Virus record (IMG/VR): IMGVR_UViG_3300009504_000018
Span: 1 to 33,972 of that record
Source: a virus
Length of the DNA: 33,972 nucleotides
Direction: 5' to 3' (one strand)
Positions 13,601-21,309 of the stretch are shown here, piece after piece. The translations under genes and the position numbers were made by a program. Within the stretch, counting starts at the first letter, position 1, and each line of letters opens with the position of its first letter. The notes beneath the pieces are model-generated. The model was not told the origin of the DNA and ran no database searches. It worked only from the letters and a program-made list of their open reading frames with translations.

Positions 13601-15133
13601 ATGAGCCAGAAACAACAACAACCCGTCGTATACGTTTTGTCGCCGACCGGCGCTGATGGCGCGACAAAATCTATCAATTATTCTCAGGTAACTTCCCAGG
13701 ATTTGGGGCGTTGGTTTGGGCAGGAATATGAAACAGACCCGCGCAAGCTGTTTGGCGCGGTGGGTATCCTGTACCGCTGCATTAAATTGATTGCCGATGC
13801 AGTGGCCAATATGCCCCGCGTAATCATGGACGTTGAAGGCCATGTTTTGACAGCGGCCAACACCCCCACCCCCATGCTCGATCAAGATGAACGGCCCATA
13901 CCGCATGATAACGAACTGCCGTTTGACATTGACCTGGATGACCTGCTATGGCGGGCGACGGCCTCTACACAGTTGTTGGGCGCGTCCTTTTGGCACAAGG
14001 AAAAGAACCGGGTGCGGCTCAAGAAGGTTAAATGGTTGGACCCGGCGACCATTACGCCTGTCTACAACGATCAAAGCGGCCTGGCTAAATTCGAGCGGCG
14101 CATTAACGGCCGTTTACAGCCCATCCCTATCCCGGTAGAAGATATGGTTTGGGTTTTCTTGCCCGGCATTCAGGAATCTGGCCCAGGCGAAGCGCCGGGG
14201 ATGGTGGCCGCCCGGCAAGCTGGCATTCTCAACAACATGGACAAGTTCTTGGAGATATTCTTCAAGAACGGGGCCATGCCGACCACAATTGTTCTCAGCA
14301 GTAAAGTTATTCAAGACCCGGACAAGAGCCGTGTTAAGAGCTACCTTGAACGGGCGTTACGGGGGATGGGTAACGCCTTTGGTATTGAGGTATTAAGCGA
14401 CACCTTCCGCTTCGAGAAGCTCACCCCTCCGCTCAAGGAGATGGTGATCCCCGACATCACCGACGATAAACAGCAGCAGATAGCCTACACGATGGGCGTA
14501 CCGATGAGCCTTATCTTTTCAGGCGCGGCCAATTACGCTACCGCTGAAAAGGATGACCTGCATTTTTACACTAAGACGGTTGTGCCGGCCGCGTTGTTTA
14601 TACAGGCCAAGATTAACAAGCGGTTGTTTACCCCGTTGGGGATGCGGATGCAGTTCCGGCCGGACATGCTGGAGATATTCCAGCAGCTAGAGGCTGAGAA
14701 GGTGACGGCCTACGCGCAATTGTTCGACCGGGGCGTGATAGATGAAGACGAGCTGCGGGCAGCGGCAGGCTTACACCCGCGCAGCCTGGATAGACGACCA
14801 ACAATAGCGCCTACAGATATTTTGGACGCTGATAAGGAAAGGGAGATAGCTGAGAGTGCAAAGCGCGTTGCCAGCAGCAACCAGGCGCGGCTAAAACAGA
14901 CGCAATTGGACGACCTGGCACGATGGCAGCGCAAGACGCTCAAAGCGGTTAAGACGGGCAAAACGGCCGCTTCGGTGGCCTTTGAGTCGGATGCGCTGAC
15001 AGCGTTCGATATGGCGTTGGTGCGCAATGGGTTACGACGGGCCAACAGCGTCGAGGAGGTGAAAGCGGCGTTTGCCGCTCCCTTTCGCACGGTCGCGCAC
15101 CCAGATACGGCCGCGCCAAGCCCTACTAGCTAA
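13601..15133 (+). CDS. Portal protein, HK97 family
   Basis: The 510-residue portal forms the dodecameric DNA gate at one capsid vertex. Family strings include FGAVGILYRCIKLIADAVAN near the N-terminus, WLDPATITPVYNDQSGLAKF, FKNGAMPTTIVLSSKV and the clip/stem region GVPMSLIFSGAANYATAEKD with FYTKTVVPAALFIQAKINKR. A ribosome site AAGAGGTG lies just before the ATG at 13601; an in-frame upstream start at 13577 lies inside terL and is less likely. The tail is rich in Ala and Lys and overlaps the head morphogenesis frame. Confidence 0.93.
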   Translation: MSQKQQQPVVYVLSPTGADGATKSINYSQVTSQDLGRWFGQEYETDPRKLFGAVGILYRCIKLIADAVANMPRVIMDVEGHVLTAANTPTPMLDQDERPIPHDNELPFDIDLDDLLWRATASTQLLGASFWHKEKNRVRLKKVKWLDPATITPVYNDQSGLAKFERRINGRLQPIPIPVEDMVWVFLPGIQESGPGEAPGMVAARQAGILNNMDKFLEIFFKNGAMPTTIVLSSKVIQDPDKSRVKSYLERALRGMGNAFGIEVLSDTFRFEKLTPPLKEMVIPDITDDKQQQIAYTMGVPMSLIFSGAANYATAEKDDLHFYTKTVVPAALFIQAKINKRLFTPLGMRMQFRPDMLEIFQQLEAEKVTAYAQLFDRGVIDEDELRAAAGLHPRSLDRRPTIAPTDILDADKEREIAESAKRVASSNQARLKQTQLDDLARWQRKTLKAVKTGKTAASVAFESDALTAFDMALVRNGLRRANSVEEVKAAFAAPFRTVAHPDTAAPSPTS

Positions 15134-15932
15134 CGGAGCCATTAAGAACGAAAGAGAGGACGATCTTGTCCTGGGGATGGTTGAGGACACGGCCGTACTA
15201 GAAATATCGGCGGCGTTTGATGAGCAATGGACGGCCGTGCAGGGCGTCCAGGGGGGCGCGACGGTTGAAGCGTTGACGGCTCTATGGACGGCGGCGCTAT
15301 TAGCCAGCAGCCCCGCGTTATACGACGCGCTGCTGAAGGCGGTCGAAGATGCTTTGGGCGTTGGGGCGGCTAACGCCATCGCCCAGGGTACGGCGTTATT
15401 GAGCCAATCTAGCTCGGTCTCTATTTCCTGGCAGCTTGTGGCTGAAGCGGCGAAGGAGTTTGCTGAACAGTACACGTTCGACCTGGTAAAGGGGATTAAC
15501 GAGACGACGGTTAAGGGGCTGCAAAACGCTCTCTCTAAATGGATTGAGAGCGGGGGGGAGTTATCCGAACTCACGAACAGCTTACGGCCGTTCTTTGACG
15601 ATACGGATATAGCCTACAAGCTGCGCCGACTGTTCAATGTGGATCGCTCTGAGTTGGTGGCCACTACGGAAGCGACGCGGGCTTACGTCGAAGGCAAGGT
15701 GCGCAGCTACACCGAGATGGGTCTGGCTGACAATCCACCGGAGAAACGACCGGTAGATGATTCTCATCCCGGCTGCCGCTGCGACGTGGGGCTGGTGGAG
15801 GATGCGGACGACCGCTCATGGTGGTGGGTGTGGTATACGGCTAGAGACGATTACGTCTGTGATATTTGTTGGCCGCGCCATTTGAAGCGGGTTGGCCTGG
15901 CTAAGGCTGCGCCGGAGGATGGCGGTGGTTAA
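15072..15932 (+). CDS. Head morphogenesis protein, Mu gpF/SPP1 gp7-like
   Basis: The central string FNVDRSELVATTEATRAYVEGK followed by DDSHPGCRCDVGL is the hallmark of Mu gpF/SPP1 gp7-type minor head proteins, which sit with the portal and help head assembly or DNA entry. The start is uncertain. A TTG at 15072 lies 12 bases after a good AGGAGG inside the portal gene, while the first in-frame ATG (15177) has only a distant GAGAGGA. A second Cys pair (VCDICWPRH) near the C-terminus may bind metal with the HPGCRC Cys. Confidence 0.82.
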   Translation: MPLPFARSRTQIRPRQALLANGAIKNEREDDLVLGMVEDTAVLEISAAFDEQWTAVQGVQGGATVEALTALWTAALLASSPALYDALLKAVEDALGVGAANAIAQGTALLSQSSSVSISWQLVAEAAKEFAEQYTFDLVKGINETTVKGLQNALSKWIESGGELSELTNSLRPFFDDTDIAYKLRRLFNVDRSELVATTEATRAYVEGKVRSYTEMGLADNPPEKRPVDDSHPGCRCDVGLVEDADDRSWWWVWYTARDDYVCDICWPRHLKRVGLAKAAPEDGGG

Positions 15933-16323
15933 TTTCAAGATAACGCTGTCGGGCGACGAGGTTACGCGAATCTTGGTGGCATTAGCATCGCCGGAGTTCT
16001 TACGGCCGGCGCATGATCGGGCTGGGGCGCGTATTGTGGCTTTCATGAAGCCGTATCCCCCCCCACCCCCCAACAGTTCCTACCGGCGCACCCAGACGCT
16101 TGGCCGACGCTGGATTGTGGCTCCAACTGAGCGGACGTTGTTCGGAATGCGGACAATCATCGGCAATAACACGGTGTACGGGCCATACGTGCAGTCTGAG
16201 GGGAGACAAGCGCAGGTGCATCAGGGTCGTTGGCAGACAGACGCGGACGCAGTGAGGGCGACGGCCAATGATATTTTGGCTGATTTTGTCAGAACGATTG
16301 AGGCGAGGATCAGGAACGCATGA
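15919..16323 (+). CDS. HK97 gp10-like neck/tail-completion protein
   Basis: About 134 residues. The KPYPPPPPNSSYRRTQTLGRRW segment and NNTVYGPYVQSEGRQAQVHQ are typical of the gp10-like proteins that join head and tail, although the order in this genome (before the capsid gene) is unusual for one. GGAGG at 15914 sits too close to the ATG at 15919 and would serve a GTG at 15925 better, so the start is uncertain by two codons. It overlaps the genes on both sides. Confidence 0.7.
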   Translation: MAVVNFKITLSGDEVTRILVALASPEFLRPAHDRAGARIVAFMKPYPPPPPNSSYRRTQTLGRRWIVAPTERTLFGMRTIIGNNTVYGPYVQSEGRQAQVHQGRWQTDADAVRATANDILADFVRTIEARIRNA

Positions 16324-16556
16324 AGGAAATCCCATTAGCCTGCCCGAAATGTCAAACGCCTATGCCCCAGGCGCGTCTGGTTGTTATCTCCGGTCAAATA
16401 TGGCTGGACGTGGGCGTGATGTTGGTTGAGCGCGGCCGGCGGCATTGTCACGCCTGCGGCCATGTCTTTCATTGGACACGGCCGTCCAATGGCAAAACCA
16501 TGCAGTTGATAGCGGCTATGGAGCAATCGAGCGGCAGCCAGCCAATGACAGATTGA
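16320..16556 (+). CDS. Small zinc-ribbon protein, 78 residues
   Basis: Two Cys pairs, CPKCQTPMP near the N-terminus and RRHCHACGHVF in the middle, form a zinc ribbon. The start overlaps the previous stop as ATGA. The last codon lies two bases before the promoter of RNA cassette 1, so the gene ends its operon. A role in transcription or capsid assembly is unknown. Confidence 0.72.
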   Translation: MKEIPLACPKCQTPMPQARLVVISGQIWLDVGVMLVERGRRHCHACGHVFHWTRPSNGKTMQLIAAMEQSSGSQPMTD

Positions 16557-16582
16557 CACGAATAGAACCAATATGCTATTAT
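16553..16582 (+). promoter_or_regulatory. Promoter of RNA cassette 1
   Basis: TTGACA (16553-16558), an 18-bp spacer and TATTAT (16577-16582) preceded by TGC make an extended -10 promoter. The same layout recurs at 32671 with changes that keep the promoter bases (TTGACG, TATCAT). It begins inside the last codon and stop of the zinc-ribbon gene. Confidence 0.85.
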
Positions 16583-16588
16583 CGTAGC

Positions 16589-16726
16589 GACAACGGCCGT
16601 ATAAATAGGCCGGGCAACCGGGAACATTGCCACCCGGCAGCCCCATAAGGGCTGAATCAATATAGTGTTTTGCGAGCTTACCGCCGCATTTTCTCAGTAA
16701 TGAGGGAATGCGGCTTTTTTGTTTTT
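16589..16726 (+). ncRNA. Conserved structured RNA, cassette copy 1
   Basis: From a start near 16589 the RNA contains stem P1 CGGCC/GGCCG (16594-16612). A second hairpin follows, either GCCGGG/CCCGGC (16609-16638, exclusive with P1) or GGCAA/TTGCC (16613-16631, compatible with P1) with a CCGGG loop that could pair with the downstream CCCGG. Then come AGCCC/GGGCT (16639-16653), a conserved TGCGAG-TTACC linker and a terminator. It matches the copy at 32707 almost base for base in the hairpin core. I do not recognise a known riboswitch or RNA family. It may be a leader controlling the capsid gene or a free small RNA. Confidence 0.75.
16683..16720 (+). terminator. Intrinsic terminator of RNA cassette 1
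   Basis: GCCGCATTTTCTCA (16683-16696) pairs with TGAGGGAATGCGGC (16701-16714) over 14 bp, two of them U-G wobbles, with loop GTAA, followed by six T. The capsid polyprotein ATG lies only 19 bases after the T-run, so read-through would be needed to make that mRNA from this promoter. Confidence 0.88.
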
Positions 16727-16739
16727 GGGAGAAATGCGT

Positions 16740-19217
16740 ATGTCCCCAGATGAAGAATTGGAACTGGAAACGGCCGCACAGTCGGACGACCAACCAGGCG
16801 AACAGTTGACGGAGGCGCAGGCTGTTAGTGACGCTTCTAGCGGAACAGCAGGAACGCCAGCCGCAAGCGGCAATCAAAGCCCTCCCCCTGCGCAGAAGTC
16901 GCTTACCATTGACCAATTGGCCGAGACTGTTTGGTCTGGCTTGCGGGTTATGTTCACGCCGCCAGCCGAAGCGGAGCCGGAAATACCTCTTTACCCCCAT
17001 GACTTCCACATTGAAACGATGTTGACTGACCGGGTGATTGTAACAATTTATCTGGATCAATCGCCCTGGAACGCTTCGTACAGCATCCCCTACACCATGA
17101 ATGGCGACCAGGTTGTCTTTGCGTCCCGCGAGCAATGGGAGAAGGTGCAGCGGGAATGGGTGGCGGCCAAGCGGCTGGAGAATACGGCCGTTTACCTCCC
17201 TAACTCCGATTCATCCATTAAGACGGCCGTGTCTGGTCATATTGGCACGGTAGAGGGGATGCTCATTCGTTTTTCTGACCCTGACGACCCCGATTTGACG
17301 GGGGATTATTTCGACGCTGAAACCGATTACGGGCCGCATACAAAGAGCATCGTTTATTACGATCACGGCCTGGATGAGATTGTGGGCGTTAAGAGGCTAG
17401 GAGCTTCTGTGCAGTCGTCAGCCACATTGAAGATGACTGACGTGGGCGTGTGGGTGCAGGCGCAACTTGACCTGCGCGACGAGTATGAAGCGGCCGTCTT
17501 TGGCCTGGCCCAGAAGGGCAAGATGGGTTGGTCAAGCGGAACGGCCAGCCATCTATTCAAAAAGACCCCTGTGAAGAATTCGCGGGGCGCTATTGTCAAT
17601 CGAATTACTCATTGGCCGTTGGGCATTGACGCTACGCTGACCCCCACCCCGGCCGAATTTAGAAATGAGGCGAAGGCGCTTACCGGTAAAGCCATCAGCC
17701 TCAAAACTTATCATGAAGTCACGGCCGCCCGGCCCAACCTAAAGGCGTTGTCACAGGCATCGCGCAGCGATGCGAGCGCAGACGCGACGGGAGAGGTTAA
17801 GCGGCATGATCAAAAACCCCTTAAATCTGGCGGCAATGGCCGCCAATCTCATACCCAATTGGAGGAAATTGATATGCCCCCCGAAGAACTCGAAAAACTG
17901 CTCAAGCAGGTAGCCGATCAAGCGGCGACCAGCGCAGCCAAAACGTTTGCCGATGGTCTGCAAGCAGAAGTCGGCGCATTGAAGACGGCCGTAGCGACGA
18001 TTACCGACGCTCCGGCTACTAACGGCGTTGGCCATGACACGCCCGCCGCTGATGAAACGCAGGATGACGCCCGCAAAAACCTCAACACCTTCTACCAGAT
18101 GCGCTTCGGCAATGAAGACGACGCGCTGCGCCAGGTTAAGAAGGAAGTTGTCGGCGGTGAATACCGTCAGGTTGTGTTGGATCAGACCCGCGCTTTCACC
18201 AAATTCGTTCGCCTCGGCGACGGCCGTTTGAATACCCAGGAACGGGAATTGCTGGATACTCAGATTTTCCCCGACGAGGCTATTAAAACGCTGGTCAAAC
18301 AAGATCACTCCGTCAAGTCCATGAAGGACATGATGGTGGCGGCGCAAGGCGACCTGGGCGGCTTTGCCGTTCCCCCGCCGATGCAGGCCAGCATCTCCGC
18401 CCGTTTGCCCGGCTTAACGGCCGTGCGCGGCGGCGGCGCGACTGTGGTCAACCTGATCAACGGGAACAGCGTGCCGGTGCCTCAGTATGACGGCGGCAAT
18501 GACCGGTACGTCGGCGCCCTGCGCGGCGAATGGGGCAGCGAAGGCCAAGCCCCCGGCGAACAGAACGCCAAGCTGAAGGAAGTAAGTGTGGAAGCCAATA
18601 TCTACACCTACAAAATCCGCATGAGCATGACCCTCGTCCAGGACGCGGCCAACCTCTTGCAGATTGTTGAGGATGATATTGTCAACACCCTCTCCATTGA
18701 CGAGGATGAAGGCTTCCTGATTGGTAATGGCGTTGGTAAACCCCTGGGCTGGCTGCCTGGCGGCGCTAACACCCTTGTCCTGAAAGAGGTTATCTCTGGG
18801 GCGGCTGCGACTTTGACAACCGCTGGCGTGCGCAAGCTGAAACGAGGCGTGGCCTCTCAGTACCGCGCCCGCGGGTCGTTCGTGGGTAACTCTGATACCT
18901 ACGGCGACATCGAGAATCTGACCATCTCTGGCACTGGCTCTGATCTGGCCTTCCCCAGCCTGGCCGACAATGGCCTGCTGCTGCGCCAGGCGGCCCGCGA
19001 AAGCGAGGCTATGCCTGATGTGGCGGCTGGCGCGTTCCCCCTCCTGTTTGCGGATATGGCCGCTTACTGGATTGTGGAGAAGTTCGGTCTGACTGTGGCC
19101 CGCTTCCAGGACTCTGGCACGGGCATCAACCGGGTTGAACTGCAAGTTCGCAAGCGCGTTGGCGGGCGACCGGTGGAATTGTGGCGGGCGGCCGTGCAGA
19201 AGGTTGCGGCTCCCTAA
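16740..19217 (+). CDS. Prohead protease-scaffold-major capsid polyprotein
   Basis: An 825-residue protein. About residues 165-330 are an HK97-type prohead serine protease (YYDHGLDEIVGVKRLG, VQAQLDLRDEYEA, KGKMGWSSGTASHLF with S265/S266, HWPLGIDATLTPTPAEF). Residues 379-510 form a helical scaffold-like delta region (MPPEELEKLLKQVADQAATS). From about 510 the HK97 major capsid fold follows (AQGDLGGFAVPPPMQASISA, YTYKIRMSMTLVQDAANLLQ, DEDEGFLIGNGVGKPLGWLP). Protease, scaffold and shell are usually separate genes. Self-cleavage near 379-510 would free the shell protein. The ATG at 16740 has GGGAGA 7-9 bases before it. An internal ribosome site (next entry) would give scaffold-capsid alone. Confidence 0.92.
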   Translation: MSPDEELELETAAQSDDQPGEQLTEAQAVSDASSGTAGTPAASGNQSPPPAQKSLTIDQLAETVWSGLRVMFTPPAEAEPEIPLYPHDFHIETMLTDRVIVTIYLDQSPWNASYSIPYTMNGDQVVFASREQWEKVQREWVAAKRLENTAVYLPNSDSSIKTAVSGHIGTVEGMLIRFSDPDDPDLTGDYFDAETDYGPHTKSIVYYDHGLDEIVGVKRLGASVQSSATLKMTDVGVWVQAQLDLRDEYEAAVFGLAQKGKMGWSSGTASHLFKKTPVKNSRGAIVNRITHWPLGIDATLTPTPAEFRNEAKALTGKAISLKTYHEVTAARPNLKALSQASRSDASADATGEVKRHDQKPLKSGGNGRQSHTQLEEIDMPPEELEKLLKQVADQAATSAAKTFADGLQAEVGALKTAVATITDAPATNGVGHDTPAADETQDDARKNLNTFYQMRFGNEDDALRQVKKEVVGGEYRQVVLDQTRAFTKFVRLGDGRLNTQERELLDTQIFPDEAIKTLVKQDHSVKSMKDMMVAAQGDLGGFAVPPPMQASISARLPGLTAVRGGGATVVNLINGNSVPVPQYDGGNDRYVGALRGEWGSEGQAPGEQNAKLKEVSVEANIYTYKIRMSMTLVQDAANLLQIVEDDIVNTLSIDEDEGFLIGNGVGKPLGWLPGGANTLVLKEVISGAAATLTTAGVRKLKRGVASQYRARGSFVGNSDTYGDIENLTISGTGSDLAFPSLADNGLLLRQAARESEAMPDVAAGAFPLLFADMAAYWIVEKFGLTVARFQDSGTGINRVELQVRKRVGGRPVELWRAAVQKVAAP
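17828..17845 (+). other. Hairpin just before the internal capsid start
   Basis: TGGCGGC and GCCGCCA form a perfect 7-bp stem with loop AATG, 15 bases before the internal GGAGGAA site. It may expose or shield the internal ribosome site. Confidence 0.45.
17874..19217 (+). CDS. Nested scaffold-major capsid product from an internal start
   Basis: GGAGGAA (17861-17867) lies 6 bases before an in-frame ATG at residue 379 of the polyprotein, a better ribosome site than that of the long form. Translation from here would give a 447-residue delta-domain plus HK97 major capsid protein without protease. Such nested in-frame products are known in other phages (lambda C/Nu3). It explains how hundreds of capsid subunits could be made for few proteases. 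This is inference from a ribosome site and not from protein data. Confidence 0.68.
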   Translation: MPPEELEKLLKQVADQAATSAAKTFADGLQAEVGALKTAVATITDAPATNGVGHDTPAADETQDDARKNLNTFYQMRFGNEDDALRQVKKEVVGGEYRQVVLDQTRAFTKFVRLGDGRLNTQERELLDTQIFPDEAIKTLVKQDHSVKSMKDMMVAAQGDLGGFAVPPPMQASISARLPGLTAVRGGGATVVNLINGNSVPVPQYDGGNDRYVGALRGEWGSEGQAPGEQNAKLKEVSVEANIYTYKIRMSMTLVQDAANLLQIVEDDIVNTLSIDEDEGFLIGNGVGKPLGWLPGGANTLVLKEVISGAAATLTTAGVRKLKRGVASQYRARGSFVGNSDTYGDIENLTISGTGSDLAFPSLADNGLLLRQAARESEAMPDVAAGAFPLLFADMAAYWIVEKFGLTVARFQDSGTGINRVELQVRKRVGGRPVELWRAAVQKVAAP

Positions 19218-19237
19218 CCTGAACCTGAATGAATAGC

Positions 19238-19266
19238 GCGGTACGGCCGTTTAACGGCCGTACCGC
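19238..19266 (+). other. Perfect 13-bp hairpin after the capsid gene
   Basis: GCGGTACGGCCGT and ACGGCCGTACCGC pair perfectly with loop TTA. Both arms contain the octamer ACGGCCGT. There is no T-run, so an mRNA-end stabiliser or processing signal is more likely than a terminator. Confidence 0.6.
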
Positions 19267-19301
19267 CTAATGCTAAACCATAAACCCGGAGGAAAAAACA
19301 G

Positions 19302-19751
19302 ATGGGTAATTTAACGACTTTCAACCAACAGGTTTATCGCCAAGTGGCCGTTGCGCCCGGCGCGTTGACCACCGGCGATTATCCCGCCACTTTCATTGAC
19401 GTGGCTCAGTTTGAGCGGTTCGCTTTTGTCATTGACCTGGGCGCGGTTGACGCCACCAGCATTGACATGAAGGTTGTCCAGGCGACGGCCGCCGCGGGCA
19501 CTGGCAAAAAAGACGTGACTGGCGCGGCCATCACCCAGCTTGACGGCGACGACGACAACAAATCGGCGTTGATCGAAGTGGCTGTCAACAAGCTGGACAT
19601 CAACAACGGTTTCCGCTATGTGGCCGTCACCCTCACCCGCTCAGGCGGCAGCAGCAACACGGGCGCGATCACCTTCTACGGGGTCAATCCTGACGTTGCG
19701 CCTGTCACTCAACCGGCAGCCTTGCTCGAATCCGTAGCGGTTTTGGCGTAA
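19302..19751 (+). CDS. Virion protein, probable capsid decoration
   Basis: A 149-residue beta-rich protein directly after the capsid gene with a very good ribosome site (GGAGG then AAAAAACAG). It has no Cys or membrane segment, and strings like VAQFERFAFVIDLGAVDATS, GFRYVAVTLTRSGGSSNTG and AITFYGVNPDVAPV. Proteins of this shape and place in HK97-like phages are decoration or head-stabilising proteins. The family is not one I can name, so the role is inferred. Confidence 0.68.
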   Translation: MGNLTTFNQQVYRQVAVAPGALTTGDYPATFIDVAQFERFAFVIDLGAVDATSIDMKVVQATAAAGTGKKDVTGAAITQLDGDDDNKSALIEVAVNKLDINNGFRYVAVTLTRSGGSSNTGAITFYGVNPDVAPVTQPAALLESVAVLA

Positions 19752-19755
19752 TTGT

Positions 19756-19788
19756 GTAATGGGATGCGGGTAGCCTGCATCCCATTAC
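19756..19788 (+). other. Perfect 12-bp hairpin after the decoration gene
   Basis: GTAATGGGATGC and GCATCCCATTAC pair perfectly. The loop GGGTAGCCT can add two more G-C pairs. No T-run follows. It is the second of three long hairpins that each follow an abundant structural gene. Confidence 0.6.
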
Positions 19789-19808
19789 CTCATTAACGAG
19801 GTATCACC

Positions 19809-20144
19809 ATGGCGAGAACTGCTTTAACCGTAACCCAGGTAACACGCGCTGGCGTGGCCTTACCCGCGGCGGCCGCTAACGCCGACGGGCATTCCGTAGC
19901 CAATGACGGCTCGGTAATTTTGCATATTGTGAATGGGGGCGGCGCTCCTATTACGGTGACAATTGTCACGCCAGGAACTGTGGACGGTTTGGCTATCGCT
20001 GACCGCGAGGTGATTGTGGCGGCCAGCGCAAACCGACTGATCGGCCCGTTCCCCCGCGAACATTACAACCAGGCAGACGGCACAGTCCATGTCAATTTTT
20101 CCGGCGTTGCCTCGGTGACGGCGGCCGCGCTGAAGGTCTTTTAG
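19809..20144 (+). CDS. Small beta-rich head protein
   Basis: A 111-residue protein (MARTALTVTQVTRAGVALPA..., GHSVANDGSVILHIVNGGGA, EHYNQADGTVHVNFSGVAS), with the alternating pattern of a beta sandwich. Similar short proteins beginning MARTALTVTQ are common next to capsid genes and are taken as head decoration or fibre parts. No ribosome site of note is visible (ACGAGGTATCACC). Confidence 0.65.
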   Translation: MARTALTVTQVTRAGVALPAAAANADGHSVANDGSVILHIVNGGGAPITVTIVTPGTVDGLAIADREVIVAASANRLIGPFPREHYNQADGTVHVNFSGVASVTAAALKVF

Positions 20145-20161
20145 GATAGGAGGCTAACCTC

Positions 20162-20731
20162 ATGATTACCGTCAAAGTGAAGCAAGCCGGACAGTATAAC
20201 GGCCCAGGCCATAAAAGACGGCCGTTCGCCCAGGTGGGCGATGTCATTGAAGTGGCGTCTGCTCCCTACGCACAATCGTTGGTAAATGATGGTCTTGCGG
20301 ATTGGTTGGATGCAGAGGAAAAAGCCGAACCAGTCCCCCCCACCCCTGCAACGGCCGTTGATGAAAGCCCGCCTTCTTCTGTGTCTCAACTGGTTGCGGC
20401 GCAGCGTGAAACCGCTTCCGCTTTACCTGTGCGCCGCAGTAAAAAAGAAGATGCGCCCAAGAATGAGCCTAAGAATAAAGCAAAGCCTGAGCCTACTCAG
20501 GAAGACGAGCCTGATGATTTCGCCACAATTATCAGAGGGATTGGATTAGGACCGTCGCGGACGCGGGAACTGCACCTGAAGGGTATTTTGACGCTGGCAG
20601 ATTTGGCCGCTGCGGATTCGGCGCGACTGGTGCAGCTCATGGAAGTGAGCCAAAAGACGATTGATAAATGGATTGCCGCGGCTCAAGCCAAATTAGAGGA
20701 AATGGCGGCGGGAACGGATGAGGAAGAATGA
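20162..20731 (+). CDS. Helix-hairpin-helix protein of the head module
   Basis: A 189-residue protein with an N-terminal small beta domain (MITVKVKQAGQYNGPGHKRR...GDVIEVASAPYAQSLV), a long disordered, charged linker (about residues 52-120, rich in Pro, Lys, Glu), and a C-terminal HhH domain (FATIIRGIGLGPSRTRELHL then ILTLADLAAADSARLVQLME). HhH domains bind DNA without sequence preference. A second HhH protein at 21772 suggests a DNA-contacting role near the head-tail joint. RBS AGGAGG lies well before the ATG. Confidence 0.75.
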   Translation: MITVKVKQAGQYNGPGHKRRPFAQVGDVIEVASAPYAQSLVNDGLADWLDAEEKAEPVPPTPATAVDESPPSSVSQLVAAQRETASALPVRRSKKEDAPKNEPKNKAKPEPTQEDEPDDFATIIRGIGLGPSRTRELHLKGILTLADLAAADSARLVQLMEVSQKTIDKWIAAAQAKLEEMAAGTDEEE

Positions 20732-21309
20732 GCGATCTGTACGTTTCGCTTGAGGACGTGCGCGAGTATGTGGACATCGGTCAGGCCGATGACAATATGC
20801 TGCTGCGCATGATCCGCGCCGCCCAAACCCATGTTGAGAAGAAAACGGGTCGCGCTTTCCTTGTACCAGCCGACAGTTCGCAAACACTCCCTATTTTTCA
20901 GGTGTTGGGCGATACCCTGCACCTGGACGAGTATGGTGAGTTAGCGGCCATTACTGAAATCGTGAACGGGGATGGGACGATTATCCCGGCCGGGTCATAC
21001 GTGACCAATCCCCCTAATCGAACGCCTTATTACGCCATCAAGCTCAAGTCTAGCAGTAATTTGTCGTGGATAGCGGGCAATGATCCTGATGAGGCCATCA
21101 CCATTACCGGCCGTTGGGGGTACAGCATAACGCCCCCTGAGGATTTGCGGCAGGGAATTATCCGGCTGGTTGCCTGGATGTACAGGCAAAAGGACAACTC
21201 AGGCGACATGGATCGTCCGGTTGTGAGTAAGGACGGTCAATTACTGCTGCCCAGCCGGTTGCCCAAAGATTTTGTTGAGTTGGTTGATGGCTACGTGAGT
21301 CCATTGTAA
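20728..21309 (+). CDS. Head-tail connector, gp6-like
   Basis: The 193-residue protein starts with the typical connector string LYVSLEDVREYVDIGQADDN then MIRAAQTHVEKKTGRAF, as in gp6/gp15-type adaptor proteins that dock under the portal. A beta part follows and then PEDLRQGIIRLVAWMYRQKD. ATGA overlap with the gene before. Order and motifs agree. Confidence 0.85.
   Translation: MSDLYVSLEDVREYVDIGQADDNMLLRMIRAAQTHVEKKTGRAFLVPADSSQTLPIFQVLGDTLHLDEYGELAAITEIVNGDGTIIPAGSYVTNPPNRTPYYAIKLKSSSNLSWIAGNDPDEAITITGRWGYSITPPEDLRQGIIRLVAWMYRQKDNSGDMDRPVVSKDGQLLLPSRLPKDFVELVDGYVSPL

Noticed and set aside
16052-16070. C-rich run as a possible regulatory or G-quadruplex element
   Set aside because: It encodes the PPPPP stretch of the gp10-like protein and is explained by coding. 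No repeated G-tracts of regular spacing were seen on the other strand.
16589-16726. Cobalamin or other known riboswitch
   Set aside because: The GGGAA and GCCAC strings recall cobalamin elements, but the order and the missing conserved boxes do not fit. T-box, SAM, glutamine and c-di-GMP patterns were also not met.
16335-17135. Open frame of 266 codons on the minus strand across RNA cassette 1
   Set aside because: It crosses the cassette's promoter and terminator and two well-supported + strand genes. The cassette's structure is the better explanation.
18414-19145. Open frame of 243 codons on the minus strand
   Set aside because: It lies wholly inside the capsid gene, has no ribosome site and no known motif. 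It is a shadow of codon bias.
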